From Microbacterium festucae (lineage in GTDB: Bacteria; Actinomycetota; Actinomycetes; Actinomycetales; Microbacteriaceae): 64,000 nucleotides of DNA. Within the stretch, counting starts at the first letter, position 1. Each line of letters begins with the position of its first letter. Shown here piece after piece: positions 59,800 to 64,000 of the stretch. Both the position numbers and the translations under genes were made by a program. The notes under the pieces were generated by a model. The model was not told the DNA's origin, did no database searches, and was given only the letters and a program-made list of their open reading frames with translations. The stretch spans positions 1,116,001 through 1,180,000 of the forward strand of contig NZ_JAOEFC010000001.1 in NCBI RefSeq assembly GCF_025421715.1. The letters are read 5' to 3'.

Positions 59800-60561
59800 A
59801 TGGACATCGTCGGAGCATCCGCCCTCGTCACCGGCGGCGCCAGCGGGCTCGGGCTCGCGACCGCCCGTGCCCTCGCCGCCGCCGGCGCCCACGTCGTCAT
59901 CGTCGACCTGCCCGCCTCCGCCGGCGCCGACCGCGCCGCCGAGCTGGGCGGGGTGTTCGTCGCCGCCGACGTCACCGACCCGGCGCAGGTGCAGCAGGCG
60001 GTCGCCACGGCCGTGGCCACCGCGCCGCTGCGCGTGGTCGTCAACTGCGCCGGCATCGCCCCGCCGGCGAAGGTGCTCGACCGCGAGGGCGTGCCGACGC
60101 CCCTCGACCAGTTCGAGAGGATCGTGCGCATCAACCTCATCGGCACCTACAACGTCATCGCCCAGGCGGCCGCCGCCATCGCCGCGGCCGAGCCGACGGC
60201 ATCCGGCGATCGCGGCGTCATCGTGAACACGGCATCCGTCGCGGCGTTCGACGGGCAGATCGGGCAGCCGGCCTACGCCGCCAGCAAGGGCGGGGTGCAC
60301 GCGATGACGCTGCCGATCGCGCGCGAGCTCGCCCGCCACACCATCCGCGTGGTCACCGTCGCCCCCGGCATCATGGAGACCCCCATGCTCGCCGCCCTCC
60401 CCGCCGACGCGCAGGCCAGCCTCGGGCAGCAGGTGCCCTACCCGGCCCGGCTCGGCCGGCCCGACGAATACGCGGGGCTCGTGCTCGAGATCGTGCGCAA
60501 CGGGTACCTCAACGGCGAGACCATCCGCCTCGACGGCGCCATCCGGATGGCCCCGAGATGA
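59800..60561 (+). CDS. SDR, type II 3-hydroxyacyl-CoA dehydrogenase-like
   Basis: A 253-residue SDR of the HSD17B10 type. It has LVTGGASGLGLATARAL (NAD loop), Asp at the end of strand 2 (VVIVDLP, NAD preference), VNCAGIAPP, INLIGTYNVI, catalytic Ser in NTASVAAFDG, YAASK and VAPGIMETPM. GAAGGGG precedes ATG 59800; the -10 TAGAGT is at 59764-59769. First of three acyl-CoA genes. Confidence 0.9.
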   Translation: MDIVGASALVTGGASGLGLATARALAAAGAHVVIVDLPASAGADRAAELGGVFVAADVTDPAQVQQAVATAVATAPLRVVVNCAGIAPPAKVLDREGVPTPLDQFERIVRINLIGTYNVIAQAAAAIAAAEPTASGDRGVIVNTASVAAFDGQIGQPAYAASKGGVHAMTLPIARELARHTIRVVTVAPGIMETPMLAALPADAQASLGQQVPYPARLGRPDEYAGLVLEIVRNGYLNGETIRLDGAIRMAPR

Positions 60562-60610
60562 TCCGCACCGCCGCCACCGACACCGTTCCCTTGGAAGAGA
60601 GGATGCCGCG

Positions 60611-61387
60611 ATGAGCGACACCATCCTGCTGACCCGCGACGGGGCGCTCGCGCGCATCACGTTCAACCGGCCCGCGTTCCTCAACGCGATGGACTTCGAG
60701 ATGGGCGGCCGCTGGCGGGACCTCGCCCACGAGCTCACCGCCGACGACAGCGTCGGGGCGATCCTCCTCGACGCGAACGGCCCGGCCTTCTGCGCCGGCG
60801 GCGACGTCGTGGCGATGGCCGGCTCGGGCGCCGGGGGTGAGAAGATCACCGAGATGGCGCACGTCATCCACGACGGCATCCGCACGTTCGTGCAGTCGGA
60901 CAAGCCGATCGTCGCGGCCGTCGGCGGCGCGGTGGCCGGCGGCGGCCTGGGGCTCATGCTCACCGCCGACTACATCGTGGCCGCTCCGGGCGCCAAGTTC
61001 GTCAGCAAGTACGCCAACATCGGGCTGACCCCCGACCTCGGCGTCTCGACCCTGCTGCCCGCCGCGATCGGCCAGCAGCGCGCGCTGCGGCTGCTGCTGA
61101 CCGACACCACCGTGGATGCCGAGACGGCGGCCGACTGGGGGCTCGTGACCGAGGTCGCCGCCGACCCCGGAGCGCGCGCGCTCGAGGTGGCGCAGGGGTG
61201 GCTGGGAGGTGCGACGGCGGCCTTCGGCCAGGCCAAGCGCCTCATCCGCACCGGCGCGCACCGCGCGCTGACCGACAACCTCGACGACGAGGCGGCCACC
61301 ATCGGCCGCGCCTTCGACACCGACGACGCCCACGCGCGGGTGGCCGCCTTCGCCGCGGCCTCGCGCAAGACCAAGGAGAACCGATGA
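60611..61387 (+). CDS. Enoyl-CoA hydratase/isomerase
   Basis: A 258-residue crotonase. Oxyanion-hole segments are AFCAGGDVVAM and GGAVAGGGLGLMLTADY, then FVSKYANIGLTPDLGVSTLLP. The glutamate equivalent to the hydratase catalytic residue is not obvious, so isomerase or hydratase remains open. GAGAGG precedes ATG 60611. It lies between two SDRs in one operon and overlaps the next gene by 4 nt. Confidence 0.9.
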   Translation: MSDTILLTRDGALARITFNRPAFLNAMDFEMGGRWRDLAHELTADDSVGAILLDANGPAFCAGGDVVAMAGSGAGGEKITEMAHVIHDGIRTFVQSDKPIVAAVGGAVAGGGLGLMLTADYIVAAPGAKFVSKYANIGLTPDLGVSTLLPAAIGQQRALRLLLTDTTVDAETAADWGLVTEVAADPGARALEVAQGWLGGATAAFGQAKRLIRTGAHRALTDNLDDEAATIGRAFDTDDAHARVAAFAAASRKTKENR

Positions 61388-62220
61388 CCGCCTCCCTCGC
61401 CGGCAAGACCATCCTGATGTCGGGCGGCAGCCGCGGCATCGGCCTCGCCATCGCCCTGCGCGCGGCGCGCGACGGCGCGAACATCGCGCTGATCGCGAAG
61501 ACCGACACCCCGCATCCGAAGCTCGAAGGCACCGTGCACACCGCTGCCGCGCAGATCGAGGATGCCGGCGGGCGCGCGCTCGCGATCGTCGGCGACGTGC
61601 GCGACGACGCCGCCATCACCGCCGCGGTGCTGAAGGCCCAGGGCGAGTTCGGCGGGATCGACATCGTCGTCAACAACGCCTCGGCGATCGACCTGTCGGG
61701 TTCGCTGGATCTGGCCACGAAGAAGTTCGACCTGATGCAGGACGTCAACGTGCGCGGTACGTTCCTGCTCTCGCGTGCCGCGATCCCCGCGCTGAAGGAT
61801 GCCGCCAACCCCCACATCCTGTCGCTGTCGCCGCCGCTGAACCTCTCGCCGCGGTGGCTCGGCGCCCACACCGGCTACACGATGGCCAAGTACGGCATGA
61901 CGATGGCGACGCTGGGCTTCGCGGCCGAGTTCGCCGACGCCGGGATCGCCGCGAACACCCTGTGGCCGCGCACCACCATCGCCACCGCCGCCGTGCAGTA
62001 CTCGCTGGGCGGCGACCGGATGATGGCCGCCAGCCGCACCCCGGAGATCTATGCGGACGCGGCGTACCAGGTGCTCATCCAGCCGGCCCGCGACTACTCG
62101 GGGCAGACGCTGATCGTCGAGGACGTGCTCGCGGCCGCCGGCATCACCGACTTCTCGGGATACGCCGCGGTGCCGGGAACGCCCGATGAGGCCCTGTTCC
62201 CGGACGTCTTCCTCGACTAG
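61384..62220 (+). CDS. HSDL2-like short-chain dehydrogenase
   Basis: A 278-residue SDR: SGGSRGIGLAIALRAARDGA, VNNASAIDLSGSLD, HTGYTMAKYGMTM (Tyr/Lys) and NTLWPRTTIATAAV, the signature of the hydroxysteroid-dehydrogenase-like-2 group. The catalytic Ser is in LSLSPPLN. It overlaps the hydratase (ATGA), so the three genes form an acyl-CoA or hydroxyacyl oxidation unit of unknown chain specificity. Confidence 0.9.
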   Translation: MTASLAGKTILMSGGSRGIGLAIALRAARDGANIALIAKTDTPHPKLEGTVHTAAAQIEDAGGRALAIVGDVRDDAAITAAVLKAQGEFGGIDIVVNNASAIDLSGSLDLATKKFDLMQDVNVRGTFLLSRAAIPALKDAANPHILSLSPPLNLSPRWLGAHTGYTMAKYGMTMATLGFAAEFADAGIAANTLWPRTTIATAAVQYSLGGDRMMAASRTPEIYADAAYQVLIQPARDYSGQTLIVEDVLAAAGITDFSGYAAVPGTPDEALFPDVFLD

Positions 62221-62230
62221 CCTTCCGCGC

Positions 62231-62593
62231 ATGGCGGTGCGCAGCGGCTTCCCGATCCTGTCCACCCGCGACCTCCCCGACCTGGTCGCGTTCTACGAGC
62301 GGGCCTTCGGCGCGGTCGTGGAGTACCGCTTCGACCAGGACGGCATCGACGTCTACGTGTCGCTGGCCGTCGGCGGTGCGAAGCTCGGCATCGGCGCTGA
62401 TCCGCACACGCCGGATGCCGGCGACCGCGCGGCCCTGTGGTTCTACGTCGACGACGTCGACGCGACCTTCGAGGCGGCCGTGCGCAGCGGGGCGTCGGTC
62501 GAGCAGGAGCCGGCCGACATGCCCTGGAACGAGCGCGTCGCCCGCATCCGCGACCCGCACGGTACCCTGATCAACCTCGGCGCCCCGACCTGA
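62231..62593 (+). CDS. VOC/glyoxalase-fold protein
   Basis: A 120-residue single VOC domain pair: PILSTRDLPDLVAFYERAFGAVVEYRF, a second half with LWFYVDDVDATFEAAVRSGA, and RIRDPHGTLINL (metal-type His). ATG 62231 is 7 nt after -10 TAGCCT (62218-62223), whose TAG doubles as the stop codon of the preceding SDR. The activity is unknown. Confidence 0.88.
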   Translation: MAVRSGFPILSTRDLPDLVAFYERAFGAVVEYRFDQDGIDVYVSLAVGGAKLGIGADPHTPDAGDRAALWFYVDDVDATFEAAVRSGASVEQEPADMPWNERVARIRDPHGTLINLGAPT

Positions 62594-62656
62594 CGCGCTG
62601 CGCGCCCGGTGGGTGCGGGGTGCCGGGTGCCGGGTGGTGCGGGTCTCCCACTTCGT

Positions 62657-62713
62657 CGAGTGTCCAAGACACGCGGCTCGTGCGCGACCGCATCCGCGTG
62701 TCTTGGACACTCG
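62657..62713 (+). repeat. 57-bp palindromic element, copy A6
   Basis: Perfect 20-bp arms 62657-62676 and 62694-62713, interior CTCGTGCGCGACCGCAT. It lies between the codirectional VOC and YbjQ genes. Confidence 0.9.
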
Positions 62714-62822
62714 CCGGGGCGCCGGGGCGACGGGGTGACGGCGAGGCTGCGGGCGCGGCGTGTCGGCGGGGACACGCGGGGGGACCGTGCTCGACTCGGG
62801 GAAACCCAGGACAGGAGAAACG

Positions 62823-63137
62823 ATGCTCATCGTCACCACCAACGACATCCCCGGGAAGACCGTCACGACCGTGCTCGGCGAGGTGTTCGGCCTCACGGTG
62901 CGCTCGCGCAACATCGGGTCGAACATCGGCGCCAGCTTCAAGGCGCTCGCGGGCGGTGAGCTCAAGGGCATCACGACGCTGCTGCACGGTGCGCGCGAAG
63001 AGGCCCTGAAGCGCCTGTGGGCCGAAGCCGAGCAGAAGGGCGCCAATGCGGTGCTCGCGTTCCGCTTCGAGACGAACGACTACAACGGCGCCGGCGTCGA
63101 GGTCTGCGCCTACGGCACCGCCGTCGTCGTCGCCTGA
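62823..63137 (+). CDS. YbjQ/UPF0145 family protein
   Basis: A 104-residue protein: VTTNDIPGKTVTTVLGEVFGLTVRSRN, then HGAREEALKRLWAEAEQKGANAVLAFRFE and a C-terminal VEVCAYGTAVVV. The family forms pentamers and is often called heavy-metal-binding; the role is unproven. AGGAGA precedes ATG 62823. Confidence 0.94.
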   Translation: MLIVTTNDIPGKTVTTVLGEVFGLTVRSRNIGSNIGASFKALAGGELKGITTLLHGAREEALKRLWAEAEQKGANAVLAFRFETNDYNGAGVEVCAYGTAVVVA

Positions 63138-63174
63138 CCCGCCCCCACCGCGCACCGCGCGCTGCACCGGATGC

Positions 63175-63231
63175 CGAGTGTCCAAGACACGCGGCTGGCG
63201 CGCGACGGATGCCGCGTGTCTTGGACACTCG
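63175..63231 (+). repeat. 57-bp palindromic element, copy A7
   Basis: Perfect arms 63175-63194 and 63212-63231, interior CTGGCGCGCGACGGATG. With A8 it fills much of the 358-bp gap (63138-63495) between convergent ybjQ and HAD genes. The rest is short tandem repeats (GGTGCCACG at about 63298-63330; GGGGCACCGACCCC-like at about 63412-63480). No gene is seen. Confidence 0.9.
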
Positions 63232-63346
63232 ACGGATGCCGGGGCACCGAGGCGGGGATGCCCCCGGTTCTGTGCCGCGCTCTGCGAACGTTGGTGCCAG
63301 GGGTGCCACGGGTGCCACGGGTGCCACGCCGGCTCGCACCGGATGC

Positions 63347-63403
63347 CGAGTGTCCAAGACACGCGGCTGGCGCGCGACGGATGCCGCGTGTTTTGGACAC
63401 TCG
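63347..63403 (+). repeat. 57-bp palindromic element, copy A8
   Basis: Same interior as A7, with one arm base changed (TTTTGG for TCTTGG). Flanks of about 10-15 bp are also shared with A7, giving a duplication of about 85 bp offset by 172 bp. Confidence 0.9.
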
Positions 63404-63495
63404 GCGGATGCCGGGGCACCGACCCCCGCCCGGGGCACCGACCCGGCCCGGGGCACCGACCCCGGCCCGGGACCCCGACCCCGAACGGGGCCCCG

Positions 63496-64000
63496 TCAGA
63501 CGAGGCCGGCGGAGACCAGTGCGTTGCGCACGCCGTCGTCGAGGACGCCGGTGGTGACGCGGCCGGCGATGGCCTGCAGCTCGGGGTCGGCGCCGGCCAT
63601 CGCGAAGGACTGACCGACGACCTGGAACATCTCGACGTCGTTCCAGCTGTCGCCGATGCCGACGGCATCCGCGGCGTCCTTGCCGAGCAGGTCGAGCACT
63701 TCGAGGATCGCGGAGCCCTTGTTGACGCCGCGCACCATGATCTCGCCGTTGGAGCCGCCCGGCAGCGGGATCGAGCCCGGGATGACGTGGAAGCGCTCGC
63801 CGAGCTCGTTCTGCGCGTGGTCGAGCGTGTCGGAGCGGCTGCTGATGAACGTCGACTTCACGACCGCGTCGAGGTCGGCCTCGGCCATCGGGCGGTACTG
63901 GATCATCGGCAGCGGCTCGTCCTCCTCGTCCAATCCCAGCGCCTTGAGGTCTTCGGCGTGCCGGGTGCGGCGCTGCTCGAAGAACTCCTCGACGAACCCG
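63496..64000 (-). CDS. HAD hydrolase of the Cof/YidA type (N-terminus beyond right edge)
   Basis: The C-terminal 168 residues are visible. The cap-domain end (FHVIPGSIPLPGG), motif III lysine in GVNKGSAILEVL, motif IV GIGDSWNDVEMFQVVGQSFAM and VTTGVLDDGVRNAL are typical Cof-subfamily features. The reading frame continues past base 64000, so the start and motif I are not visible. A sugar- or nucleotide-phosphate phosphatase is likely. Confidence 0.88.
   Translation of the reverse strand, partial: GFVEEFFEQRRTRHAEDLKALGLDEEDEPLPMIQYRPMAEADLDAVVKSTFISSRSDTLDHAQNELGERFHVIPGSIPLPGGSNGEIMVRGVNKGSAILEVLDLLGKDAADAVGIGDSWNDVEMFQVVGQSFAMAGADPELQAIAGRVTTGVLDDGVRNALVSAGLV

Overview
The window is about 70 percent G+C, densely packed and typical of Microbacteriaceae (most likely Microbacterium). 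It carries many GTG starts, an actinobacterial gene set (fused PntA, HemY, HemD, DtxR-type MntR, a YkoEDC thiamine-precursor ECF transporter, CWB2 surface repeats) and a very frequent GGATGCC/GGCATCC word. I find 63 protein genes: 61 complete and two cut by the window edges. I recognise no tRNA, rRNA, CRISPR array, insertion sequence or prophage. Most starts sit 6-7 nt downstream of a NANNNT (usually TANNNT) -10 box with no Shine-Dalgarno, so most first genes of transcripts look leaderless.

Layout. 1-7618: an M23/CWB2 surface protein (cut at the left edge), a NatAB-like ABC exporter with a tandem-repeat operator, a GT-C membrane protein and a NarL-type two-component system. 8087-15680: FMN reductase, RibD/DHFR-like reductase, exonuclease III, PntAB, PyrE, and a HAD phosphatase followed by two tiny membrane proteins. 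15724-20121: an SDR, MntR and MntH with two operator dyads at the mntH promoter, and a TrmH-family methyltransferase. 20521-30621: MATE exporter, an HdeD-lipase fusion, M13 peptidase, a beta-lactamase-fold protein without its catalytic serine, PurU, a MetE-like protein and an AI-2E-type exporter. 30639-41633: a POT peptide transporter, an MFS exporter, a GNAT/MenC-NAAAR pair, a lipoprotein, a flotillin-like protein and glycyl-tRNA synthetase. 41734-54174: DNA-repair and heme genes (hemY, hemD) bracketing an envelope-stress trio, a second ABC exporter, an acyl-CoA hydrolase overlapping a J-domain/NERD protein, an anion permease and a D-Ala-D-Ala carboxypeptidase. 54206-64000: a TPP riboswitch driving ykoEDC, a kinase/MmcQ pair, a three-gene acyl-CoA oxidation operon, VOC and YbjQ proteins, and a HAD hydrolase cut at the right edge.

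The most unusual content is intergenic. Four kinds of structured repeat fill nearly all the larger gaps: a 57-bp palindromic element (8 copies), two tandem arrays of about 63-bp hairpin units (19.0-19.4 kb and 57.3-58.0 kb), and an 84-bp palindromic element (3 copies), one of which forms the 5' end of a lipoprotein gene. Each family keeps a near-constant length and conserved arms while its interior varies. I know of no description of them. They are the best candidates here for something new.
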